Shown here: piece after piece, positions 28,587 through 36,562 of the stretch | Numbering within the stretch: position 1 is the first letter of the stretch | How the letters are laid out: each line of letters opens with the position of its first letter | Assembly (NCBI RefSeq): GCF_002068095.1 | Contig: NZ_LWIG01000001.1 | Span: 477,012 to 531,206 of the forward strand | Direction of reading: 5' to 3' | Length of the DNA: 54,195 nt | From: Bradyrhizobium sacchari | GTDB taxonomy: Bacteria; Pseudomonadota; Alphaproteobacteria; Rhizobiales; Xanthobacteraceae | The notes under the pieces: model-generated | The model's database searches: none | What the model was told of the DNA's origin: nothing | Seen by the model: the letters and a program-made list of their open reading frames with translations, nothing else | Position numbers and translations under genes: made by a program

Positions 28587-29345
28587 CTACAACGCCGCAC
28601 CCCAGCTCCGCGCGGTCTGCAAAATCCAGTCGCGATAGAGCGTCAGCGGCGTGACGCCGGTCAGGCCGCCGCAGCCAGCGGCGCCGTTCGGTCCAGTGGA
28701 CCAACTGATGAGCCCGACGAGCATGGTGCCATTCGGCTTGTCCTCGAACACCGGACCGCCGGAATCGCCGGTGCAGGCGCCAATTCCGTCGCGAACTCCG
28801 TTGGTTAGGGGATCGACCAGCCGGATCTGCAGCGTGCCCGGCTGCCCCGTCGCCACAAGACCGGCAACGCGCGTCACACCGCCGCTCTTGCCGTCACCGC
28901 TCACGGTGACGCCGATACCGGCGATGACGAAGCGGCTGCCGACCTGAATCGGAATGGTCGGCATGCCGACCGGCACCGTCGATTTTCCCTTCAGTGGAAT
29001 TTCCAGTTGCAGCAGCGCCACGTCGGCGGTGGCGCGATGCGCCTGCATCGCCTGCATGTTGAAGTTCGGATGAATCGCGACGGTGCGGACGTTGAGCAGT
29101 TGCGGCGCACCGTCGGCGCCGCGATCGACGATCTTGTAGTCCGCGCCAGGCTGCACACAGTGCGCCACCGTCAGCACCAGTTTCTGCGCGATCAGCGTGC
29201 CGGTGCAGAAATTGCCGCGCGAGCCGACGATGGTGACGACGGCGCGCGCGACGCCATCGGCTTGCGGCGTGCCGCCGCCGACGATGGCGTAAACGGGCGT
29301 GGTGAGCAGCAGCGCGGCTGCGATGAACGTGGCAAGCTTCGTCAT
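28587..29345 (-). CDS. Secreted trypsin-like serine protease (S1 family)
   Basis: A 252-residue protein with a Sec signal peptide (KLATFIAAALLLTTPVYA) directly followed by IVGG, the N-terminus that trypsin-type proteases expose on activation. The catalytic triad is complete: His in LTVAHCV, Asp in ADVALLQL and Ser in TGDSGGPVF. Cysteines pair plausibly (CTGT, AHC, IGACTGDSG, AGCGG). The frame continues upstream, but ATG at 29345 gives a signal peptide of normal size; 29363 is an alternative. It is exported, probably to the periplasm or outside. It is divergent from the HAD hydrolase gene. Confidence 0.9.
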   Translation of the reverse strand: MTKLATFIAAALLLTTPVYAIVGGGTPQADGVARAVVTIVGSRGNFCTGTLIAQKLVLTVAHCVQPGADYKIVDRGADGAPQLLNVRTVAIHPNFNMQAMQAHRATADVALLQLEIPLKGKSTVPVGMPTIPIQVGSRFVIAGIGVTVSGDGKSGGVTRVAGLVATGQPGTLQIRLVDPLTNGVRDGIGACTGDSGGPVFEDKPNGTMLVGLISWSTGPNGAAGCGGLTGVTPLTLYRDWILQTARSWGAAL

Positions 29346-29450
29346 GGGAACACGCTTCGGCATCGGAGGGAGACGGCGGGCTGCTTCGGACTGGCCCTTG
29401 GCGATAGCGCATGCTAGCCCTCTTGGAAAGGAATTGACGAGGGCCGGATA

Positions 29451-30086
29451 GTGGCGATCGAGGCGGTGATCTTTGATTTTGGCGGGGTGTTGACGAGCTC
29501 GCCGTTCGAGGCGTTCACGCGGTTCGAGACCGAGCGCGGCCTGCCTGCCGACATCATCCGGCGCACCAATGCCGCCAATCATCTGGAAAACGCCTGGGCC
29601 AGGTTCGAGCGCGCCGAAGTCGATATCGAGACGTTCGATCGCTTGTTCGCCGAGGAATCACGCGCACTCGGCGCCGAGGTGCGCGGCCTCGACGTGCTGC
29701 CGCTGCTGCAGGGCGATCTGCGGCCCGAGATGGTCGAAGCCCTGAAGCGCATCAAGGCGCAGTTCAGGACGGGCTGCATCACCAACAATCTGCCGGCCAA
29801 CGCCATCGGCAGCATGACCGGACGCTCCCTCTACATCGCCGAGGTGATGGTGCTGTTCGATCACGTCATCGAGTCCGCCAAGATCGGCCTGCGCAAGCCC
29901 GATCCGCGCATCTACCGGCTGATGGTCGAGACGCTGAAAGTCAATCCGAAGAATTGCGTCTATCTCGACGACCTCGGCGTCAACCTGAAGCCCGCGCGCG
30001 AGATGGGCATGACCACGATCAAGGTAACGAGCGGGGCGCAGGCCATCGCGGAGCTGGAGAAGGCGACGGCGCTGAAGCTGGGCTAG
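29451..30086 (+). CDS. HAD-superfamily hydrolase (subfamily IA)
   Basis: A 211-residue HAD phosphatase-like protein starting with GTG at 29451. Motif I is FDFGGVLTSS: the nucleophile Asp is present, but the usual second Asp two residues later is Gly, as in YihX-like (FDLGNV) members. Motif II is CITNNLP, motif III KIGLRKPDPRIY with the conserved Lys, and motif IV YLDDLGVN. A helical cap lies between motifs I and II. It resembles the N-terminal domain of soluble epoxide hydrolases. The substrate is unknown. A palindromic repeat begins seven bases after the stop codon. Confidence 0.87.
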   Translation: MAIEAVIFDFGGVLTSSPFEAFTRFETERGLPADIIRRTNAANHLENAWARFERAEVDIETFDRLFAEESRALGAEVRGLDVLPLLQGDLRPEMVEALKRIKAQFRTGCITNNLPANAIGSMTGRSLYIAEVMVLFDHVIESAKIGLRKPDPRIYRLMVETLKVNPKNCVYLDDLGVNLKPAREMGMTTIKVTSGAQAIAELEKATALKLG

Positions 30087-30093
30087 GGCGTCC

Positions 30094-30173
30094 CGTCATT
30101 GCGAGCGCAGCGAAGCAATCCAGACTATCTCCGCGGAAGGTCTCTGGATTGCTTCGCTGCGCTCGCAATGACG
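30094..30173. repeat. Palindromic repeat, family A copy 2 (perfect arms)
   Basis: A perfect 31-base inverted repeat: 30094-30124 (begins CGTCATTGCGAGCGCAGCGA) and 30143-30173 (begins TCTGGATTGCTTCGCTGCGC) with an 18-base loop. It lies between the convergent HAD hydrolase and mtnA genes. Confidence 0.92.
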
Positions 30174-30202
30174 GCGTGGAACGATCTAGCCTCGCGAACT
30201 GA

Positions 30203-31309
30203 CTACTCCGCCGCAGCAGCAATCCGCTCCGGAAAAGCCGCCGCCAGTGAAGCGCGGTCCGGCTTGAGCACACCGCGCTCGGTGATGAGGCCGCTGACGA
30301 GGCGCGCCGGAGTCACGTCGAACGCATAATTGGCGACCGGTGATCCCTCCGGCACGACACGTACCGTCTCCAGCCTGCCGTCGGCCGTACGGCCGGTCAT
30401 ATCGGTGACCTCCACGCCGCTGCGCTGCTCGATCGGGATATCTCTGATGCCATCATGGACGGCGAAGTCGATCGTCGGCGATGGCAGCGCGACGTAGAAC
30501 GGCACGTTGTTGTCGTGCGCCGCAAGCGCCTTGAGGTAAGTGCCGATCTTGTTGCAGACGTCGCCATTGGCGGCGACGCGGTCGGTGCCGACGATGGCGA
30601 GATCGACCATACCGTGCTGCATCAGATGCCCGCCGGTATTGTCGGGGATCACCGTGTGCGGCACGCCGTGATGGCCGAGCTCCCAGGCGGTGAGCGAGGC
30701 GCCCTGGTTGCGCGGTCGCGTCTCGTCGACCCAGACATGGACCTTGATGCCGCGTTCATGCGCGAGATAGATCGGCGCGGTCGCCGTGCCCCAATCGACG
30801 GTGGCGAGCCAGCCGGCGTTGCAATGGGTCAGCACGTTGACCACCTCACCCGGCTTCTTCGATCCGATCGCCTCGATCAGCTTCAGGCCGTTGGCCGCGA
30901 TGCCGCGATTGATCTCGACGTCCTGCTCGACGATCTCGTCGGCACGCGCATAGGCCGCTTCCGCTCGCTCGACGGGATCAATTGGCGCGAGCGTCCTGCG
31001 CATCTCGTCCAGCGCCCATTTCAGGTTGATCGCGGTCGGCCGCGCCACGACCAGCGTGTCGTAGGCGCGCGTCAGACCGGCGTCCGAGGCATCCTCGCGC
31101 ATGGCAAGCGCCATGCCGTAGGCGGCGGTCGCGCCGATCAGCGGCGCGCCGCGCACCAGCATGTCGCGGATCGCCACGGCCGCATCCTCGCATGAGGTCA
31201 GCCGCGCGATGACGAATTCATGCGGCAGCCGGCGCTGGTCGATCGCGCCGACCGACCAGCCGTCACGCTCACGCCAGATGCTGCGGAAATGCTTGCCGTC
31301 GACCTTCAT
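30203..31309 (-). CDS. mtnA: S-methyl-5-thioribose-1-phosphate isomerase
   Basis: A 368-residue enzyme of the eIF2B-related MtnA family, which converts methylthioribose 1-phosphate to methylthioribulose 1-phosphate in methionine salvage. The catalytic Cys lies in [11 protein letters not shown] and the catalytic Asp in [32 protein letters not shown] near the N-terminus is also typical. It is 18 bases downstream of mtnP in the same direction, so the two salvage steps are co-transcribed. Other salvage genes (mtnK, B, C, D) are not in the window. Confidence 0.96.
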   Translation of the reverse strand: MKVDGKHFRSIWRERDGWSVGAIDQRRLPHEFVIARLTSCEDAAVAIRDMLVRGAPLIGATAAYGMALAMREDASDAGLTRAYDTLVVARPTAINLKWALDEMRRTLAPIDPVERAEAAYARADEIVEQDVEINRGIAANGLKLIEAIGSKKPGEVVNVLTHCNAGWLATVDWGTATAPIYLAHERGIKVHVWVDETRPRNQGASLTAWELGHHGVPHTVIPDNTGGHLMQHGMVDLAIVGTDRVAANGDVCNKIGTYLKALAAHDNNVPFYVALPSPTIDFAVHDGIRDIPIEQRSGVEVTDMTGRTADGRLETVRVVPEGSPVANYAFDVTPARLVSGLITERGVLKPDRASLAAAFPERIAAAAE

Positions 31310-31327
31310 GGCATTCTGCCTTTCCTA

Positions 31328-32203
<876 letters not shown>

Positions 32204-32319
32204 GTCTGCTCCACCCTGTCCGCCACGTGCGGCATGGTTAAAGCTATGCCAGTTTTGCGGCGGTTTTGGAACGGGGTGGTGCGGTGATGGCGGGACTGTG
32301 AGGGGCGAAGGCGCCTGCC

Positions 32320-32457
32320 ACGCACCCGCTGTCTTCCGGCGAAGCCAGGCCCCATACCGCGAGGTCTATCGATGGGAACGCGACCAATACCGAACGACCA
32401 ACCTTTGCCAAATTCCTGCCCGGAGTCATGGGTCCTGGCTTTCGCCAGGACGACCCC
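32320..32457. repeat. Degenerate palindromic repeat between mtnP and the carrier-protein gene
   Basis: This stretch has the look of repeat family C: GAAGCCAGGCCCCATACCGC on one side and GTCATGGGTCCTGGCTTTCG with CCAGGACGACC on the other. GTCCTGGCtttcGCCAGGAC at 32432-32451 is a clear eight-base hairpin. No gene is visible in the roughly 265 bases between mtnP and the carrier-protein gene. Confidence 0.5.
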
Positions 32458-32468
32458 GACAGTTTTAG

Positions 32469-32741
32469 TTAAGCCGCGGTCGCGAGCCGCAGCTGCGTCG
32501 CGACCATCCGCTCCAGGGTCTCGACGGACTGGAAATTCTCCGGCGTGATCTCGGACTGCGGGATGGTGAAGTCGAACTCGGCCTCGACGCCGAGCATGAG
32601 ATTGACCATGTCCATCGAGGTGAGGCCGACGTCGACGAGCTTGGCCGACGGGGCGACGTCGGCGGACAGCGAATTCTGCGCGAGGATGCCCTTCACCAGC
32701 TTGATGATGCGATTGCGCAATTCGGGTTCGAAGGACTGCAT
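32469..32741 (-). CDS. Acyl/aminoacyl carrier protein
   Basis: A 90-residue carrier protein. The phosphopantetheine attachment site is Ser42 in DVGLTSMDMVNLML, close to the usual DSL motif but with Thr before the Ser and Met after it. Helical, acidic regions on both sides fit the four-helix fold. It is divergent from the acyl-CoA-dehydrogenase-like gene and the amino acid:[carrier protein] ligase. In B. diazoefficiens the ligase charges a small carrier protein encoded beside it, so this is probably the aminoacyl acceptor rather than the fatty-acid carrier AcpP. Confidence 0.88.
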   Translation of the reverse strand: MQSFEPELRNRIIKLVKGILAQNSLSADVAPSAKLVDVGLTSMDMVNLMLGVEAEFDFTIPQSEITPENFQSVETLERMVATQLRLATAA

Positions 32742-33102
32742 CGGTAAATTCCCATCTGTCTATGAAAAGGTTCGGCCGGACTGCCGGGTACGATGGGCAG
32801 GGACGGCCGAGCCCGCAATGGGCGTCACCATTACTTCGCGTTTCTTAGTAAACGATGACTCAGATTGTCGGAAATTCATGCCTCTTCCAGTTCACTAACG
32901 CGATCGCGGAAATCCGGGGCGTGCGAAAAACCGGACCTTAACTGTCCATTTGGAATTGGGCTTCGTTTACCCTCTATTTCATCGACGAATTTGAATTAAA
33001 TCCGTAGCCTCGTCTCACAAGCAAAGATGGTCGGAGGATCGCGTCAAGCGGCATCGCGAATGATGCCAGTGATCCCGAACGACAAACCGGAGGCGGACGA
33101 GT
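32742..33102. other. 361-base intergenic region between divergent carrier-protein and dehydrogenase genes
   Basis: No gene is visible. This is one of the longest gene-free stretches and has an AT-rich part at about 32940-33000 (TTTGGAATTGGG, GAATTTGAATTAAAT), in contrast with the GC-rich surroundings. It should contain promoters for both directions. GCGATCGC at about 32898 is a small palindrome. I cannot assign firm -35/-10 or operator sites. GGAGGCGGACGAGT at its right end is the ribosome site of the next gene. Confidence 0.6.
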
Positions 33103-34320
33103 ATGAACGTGCGTGAAGCGGTTCTCACTGTCGACGAAACGCAGACGAGCTTCCTCGAGCAAGGTCCTTCCTTGATCGAGCGCGCGGCCAGGACCGCCGC
33201 GGCAGCCGCGGCTGACGCAGACGGGGTCGATCGCGACGCCCGCTTCCCTCATAAGGCCTTCGACGTCGCGCGTGAGCAAAAGCTGCTCGGCGTGATGATC
33301 CCGGTCGAATTCGGCGGCTTCGGTGCCTCGATCCACGACGTCACCGACATCTGCTACACGCTCGGACGCGCCTGCGCGTCCACGGCCATGATCTACGCGA
33401 TGCACCAGACCAAGGTTGCCTGCGTCATCAGGCATGGTCACGGCATCCCCTGGATGGAAACCATGATGCGCCGGGTCGCCCGCGACCAGTGGCTGCTCGC
33501 CTCCTCCACCACCGAGGGCCAGAATGGCGGCAACATCCGCGCCAGCGCCGCGGCCGTCGACCACGCCGGCGACACCGTCTCGCTGGTGCGCGGCGCCACC
33601 GTGATTTCCTACGGCGCCGAAGCCGACGGTCTCGTCACCGTCGCCCGCCGCGCCACCGATGCCGCAGCCTCGGACCAGGTGCTGCTGGCGCTCGCCAAGG
33701 ACGATTATTCGCTGAAGCAGACGCAGGGTTGGGAGACACTCGGCATGCGCGGCACCTGCTCGACCGGTTTCGAGTTGAAGGTGGACTGCCCCGCCGACCG
33801 CGTCTTCCCTGAGGCCTACGACAAGATCCATGCCCAGACCATGACGCCCTTCGCGCATCTGTGCTGGTCGTCGGCCTGGGCTGGCATCGCCGCCGCGGCC
33901 GTGACGCGCGCGCAAGCGTTCATCCGCAAGGCGGCCCGCTCGTCCGGCGGCCAGATGCCGCCGGCGGCCGCGCATTTCACCGCCGCAAAGATGTCTCTGG
34001 CAAAACTGCGCGCGCTGATCTCGGCCAATATCGACGCCTTCGCCCGTGCCGAACATGACGAGCGGGCGCTCGGCTCGCTCGACTTCCAATCGTCGATCAC
34101 TCTGCTGAAGGTGCAGGCCTCCGAGCTCGCGGTCGAAACCGTGATGCATGCGATGCGCACCGCCGGCCTTTCCGGCTACCGAAACGACGGCGAGTTCACC
34201 ATGGGCCGTCACCTCCGCGACGTGCTGTCGTCGCCGATCATGATCAACAACGACCGTATTCTGGCCAACGCCGCCACCTCGACGCTGATGAGCGGCGTGC
34301 CGTCGAGCCTTCACGACTGA
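33103..34320 (+). CDS. Acyl-CoA-dehydrogenase-like flavoprotein of the aminoacyl carrier-protein cluster
   Basis: A 405-residue protein with the acyl-CoA dehydrogenase fold: IPVEFGGFGAS in the N-terminal domain, STTEGQNGGNIR at the place of the substrate/FAD motif, LGMRGTCSTGFEL in the beta domain and a helical C-terminus. The motifs are more divergent than in the two dehydrogenases at the left end of the window; the usual RKxFG block is absent. The start follows GGAGGCGGACGAGT. It ends just before the amino acid:[carrier protein] ligase, so it may oxidise an aminoacyl or acyl group held on the carrier protein, as related flavoenzymes do for prolyl carriers in pyrrole formation. That substrate is inferred. 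Confidence 0.83.
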   Translation: MNVREAVLTVDETQTSFLEQGPSLIERAARTAAAAAADADGVDRDARFPHKAFDVAREQKLLGVMIPVEFGGFGASIHDVTDICYTLGRACASTAMIYAMHQTKVACVIRHGHGIPWMETMMRRVARDQWLLASSTTEGQNGGNIRASAAAVDHAGDTVSLVRGATVISYGAEADGLVTVARRATDAAASDQVLLALAKDDYSLKQTQGWETLGMRGTCSTGFELKVDCPADRVFPEAYDKIHAQTMTPFAHLCWSSAWAGIAAAAVTRAQAFIRKAARSSGGQMPPAAAHFTAAKMSLAKLRALISANIDAFARAEHDERALGSLDFQSSITLLKVQASELAVETVMHAMRTAGLSGYRNDGEFTMGRHLRDVLSSPIMINNDRILANAATSTLMSGVPSSLHD

Positions 34321-34375
34321 CGTGCCTTCCGACGAGATCAGCAAGAACAATTTCGAGATAGCAGGACATCGACCC

Positions 34376-35356
34376 ATGAATATTGCCGTCCTCCCAAATT
34401 CACCGGAAACCGCGCCGCAAATCGTCGATCCGCTCGACCATCTCGCCGACAAGCTGTTCCACCGCATGGGCTCGGACGGCGTCTACGCCCGCACCGCGCT
34501 CTATGAGGGTATCGTCGAGAAACTCGCCGCGCTGATCACCAGCCATCGCGAAGCCGGTACCGAAGCGTTGCGCTTCCCGCCGGTGATGAGCCGCGCCCAG
34601 CTGGAGAAGTCCGGCTATCTCAAAAGCTTCCCGAACCTGCTCGGCTGCGTCTGCGGCCTGCATGGCACCGAGCGCGAGATCAACGCGGCGGTGAGCCGCT
34701 TCGACGCCGGCGGCGACTGGACCACGTCACTGTCGCCCGCCGACCTCGTGCTGTCGCCGGCGGCCTGCTATCCCGTTTATCCGATCGCGGCGAGCCGCGG
34801 TCAGTTGCCGAAGGGCGGCCTGCGCTTCGACGTCGCGGCCGACTGCTTCCGCCGCGAGCCCTCAAAGCATCTTGACCGGCTGCAATCGTTCCGGATGCGC
34901 GAATATGTCTGTATCGGCACGCCCGACGACGTCGCCGATTTCCGTGAGCGCTGGATGGTGCGCGCACAGGCGATCGCCCGCGACCTCGGCCTGACCTTCC
35001 GCGTCGACTATGCCAGCGATCCCTTCTTCGGCCGTGTCGGCCAGATGAAGGCGGTGAGCCAGAAGCAGCAGCAGCTCAAGTTCGAGCTTCTGATCCCGCT
35101 GCGCTCGGAGGAGCAGCCGACCGCTTGCATGAGCTTCAACTATCACCGCGAGCATTTCGGCACGACCTGGGGCATCCAGGACGCCAATGGCGAGCCGGCG
35201 CACACCGGCTGCGTCGCCTTCGGCATGGACCGCCTTGCCGTCGCCATGTTCCACACCCACGGCACTGATCTCTCCACCTGGCCCGCCAAGGTGCGGGGCA
35301 TGCTGGGCCTGCAGCCGCATACAGCGGCCGAGGCGCATGGTGAAGGCTGGCGCTAG
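34376..35356 (+). CDS. Amino acid--[acyl-carrier-protein] ligase (seryl-tRNA-synthetase-like)
   Basis: A 326-residue homologue of the catalytic core of atypical seryl-tRNA synthetases without a tRNA-binding domain. It activates an amino acid (glycine is preferred by the characterised B. diazoefficiens protein) with ATP and transfers it to the phosphopantetheine arm of a carrier protein. Class II motifs are visible: motif 2 CFRREPSKHLDRLQSFRMREY and motif 3 FGMDRLAVAMF. With ATG at 34376, the zinc ligands fall at Cys131, Glu176 and Cys279, as in the published structure, which supports this start over GTG at 34322. The carrier protein and two further enzymes of the set are adjacent. The product's fate is unknown. 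Confidence 0.94.
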   Translation: MNIAVLPNSPETAPQIVDPLDHLADKLFHRMGSDGVYARTALYEGIVEKLAALITSHREAGTEALRFPPVMSRAQLEKSGYLKSFPNLLGCVCGLHGTEREINAAVSRFDAGGDWTTSLSPADLVLSPAACYPVYPIAASRGQLPKGGLRFDVAADCFRREPSKHLDRLQSFRMREYVCIGTPDDVADFRERWMVRAQAIARDLGLTFRVDYASDPFFGRVGQMKAVSQKQQQLKFELLIPLRSEEQPTACMSFNYHREHFGTTWGIQDANGEPAHTGCVAFGMDRLAVAMFHTHGTDLSTWPAKVRGMLGLQPHTAAEAHGEGWR

Positions 35357-35419
35357 AGCACGACCCGGCCCCGAAGGGCCGCGTTGGCGCAAGGCGCGAA
35401 GCGGTTCTCCGACGAGATC

Positions 35420-36346
35420 ATGGAAACGATAGACCGAACGAGACCGACCATTTCCACGGGCAAGACGAGCGTGATCCATACCAAGGTCCGTTGCCGCGAG
35501 ATCACCGAGTCCGACGTCGAGAAGATCGCGGATCTGCTGACGCGCGGCTTCGTCGGCCGCTCGCGCGAATACTGGATGCAGGGCCTGCGCCGACAGGCCT
35601 TCCGGCCCGTGCCGGAGGGCTATCCGCGCTTCGGCTACATGCTCGACAATGACGGCGAGCCCGTCGGCGTGCTGCTGCTGATCTACACGACGCGGAAGCA
35701 CGGCGAAGAGACCGCCATCCAGTGCAATCTGTCGAGCTGGTATGTCGATCCGGCTTACCGCAACTACGCCTCGTTCCTGACCAAGGTCGCGCAGCGGCAC
35801 AAGGACGTCACCTATCTCAACATCAGCCCGGCGCCGTGGACTTGGCCGATCATCGAGGCGCAGGGTTTCCGCAATTACTGCCGCGGCATCTTCTTCTCGG
35901 TGCCGGCGCTGTCGCGCGCCCCGCGCTGGAGCAAGATCGAGGTGATCTCGCAGCACGCCAAGACGATCGAGGGGCTTTCCCAGGACGAGACCGAGCTCCT
36001 GACGCGGCATGCGCGCTACAATTGCCTCAGCCTCGTTTGCCGCACGCCGAAGGGAACGTTTCCCTTCATCCTGCAACCGGTGCGCATCCGTCGCGGTTTC
36101 GTCGCACCACCCGCGATGAAACTGATCTACTGCCGCAGCGCCGCCGAATATGCCGAATGTGCCGGCCGCATCGGCCGGCTGCTGCTGCGGCTCGGCAAGA
36201 TCTCGGTGGCGGTCGACGCCAATGGCCCGATTCCCGGCCTCGCCGGTATTTATACCGAGCGGCGCGGCCGCAAATATTTCAAGGGTCCGCACCGTCCCCA
36301 GCTCGCCGATCTCACGGATACGGAACTGGTGCTGTATGGGCCGTAG
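35420..36346 (+). CDS. GNAT-like acyltransferase of the aminoacyl carrier-protein cluster
   Basis: A 308-residue protein. Residues about 15-150 look like a GNAT acyltransferase fold (REITESDVEKIADLLTRGF, then YMLDNDGEPVGVLLLIYTTR and SWYVDPAYRNYASFLTKV). The second half, with FPFILQPVRIRRGFV and LIYCRSAAEYAECAGRIG, is less familiar and may be a second degenerate GNAT-like domain. I chose ATG at 35420; TTG at 35384 is an alternative. It directly follows the ligase and may transfer the carrier-bound aminoacyl group to an acceptor. The assignment to GNAT is moderate and the role is inferred from context. Confidence 0.68.
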   Translation: METIDRTRPTISTGKTSVIHTKVRCREITESDVEKIADLLTRGFVGRSREYWMQGLRRQAFRPVPEGYPRFGYMLDNDGEPVGVLLLIYTTRKHGEETAIQCNLSSWYVDPAYRNYASFLTKVAQRHKDVTYLNISPAPWTWPIIEAQGFRNYCRGIFFSVPALSRAPRWSKIEVISQHAKTIEGLSQDETELLTRHARYNCLSLVCRTPKGTFPFILQPVRIRRGFVAPPAMKLIYCRSAAEYAECAGRIGRLLLRLGKISVAVDANGPIPGLAGIYTERRGRKYFKGPHRPQLADLTDTELVLYGP

Positions 36347-36349
36347 GTA

Positions 36350-36375
36350 GTCGTCCCGACCTTCGCCGGGACGAC
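36350..36375 (+). terminator. Hairpin after the acyltransferase-like gene
   Basis: A nine-base stem, GTCGTCCCG and CGGGACGAC, with an eight-base loop, beginning four bases after the stop codon. It lacks a clear T run. It shares its GTCGTCCCG core with the hairpin at 50094-50139 and with repeat family C. Confidence 0.6.
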
Positions 36376-36562
36376 ACCTGATTTGATTTGTTGCGCCCTC
36401 TCGGCCAACTCCAGCAGGCGCCTTGGCATTTCCGACACGCTCTTTATCGCCGGTCACCCTCCGTAAACTACTGCGCTTAAGGGAATTTTCCGGCCTCTTC
36501 GCTACCCTCGGCAGCGGAATTACGTTGCTTTAAGTCTATTGCCGCCGAGACCCGCCGACCCC

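Noticed and set aside
29346..29582. A long N-terminal extension of the trypsin-like protease
   Set aside because: It overlaps the start of the divergent HAD gene and would place the signal peptide internally.
32742..33102. A hidden small gene in the carrier-protein/dehydrogenase gap
   Set aside because: No frame with a ribosome site and normal codon bias is visible; the region is relatively AT-rich as expected of promoters.
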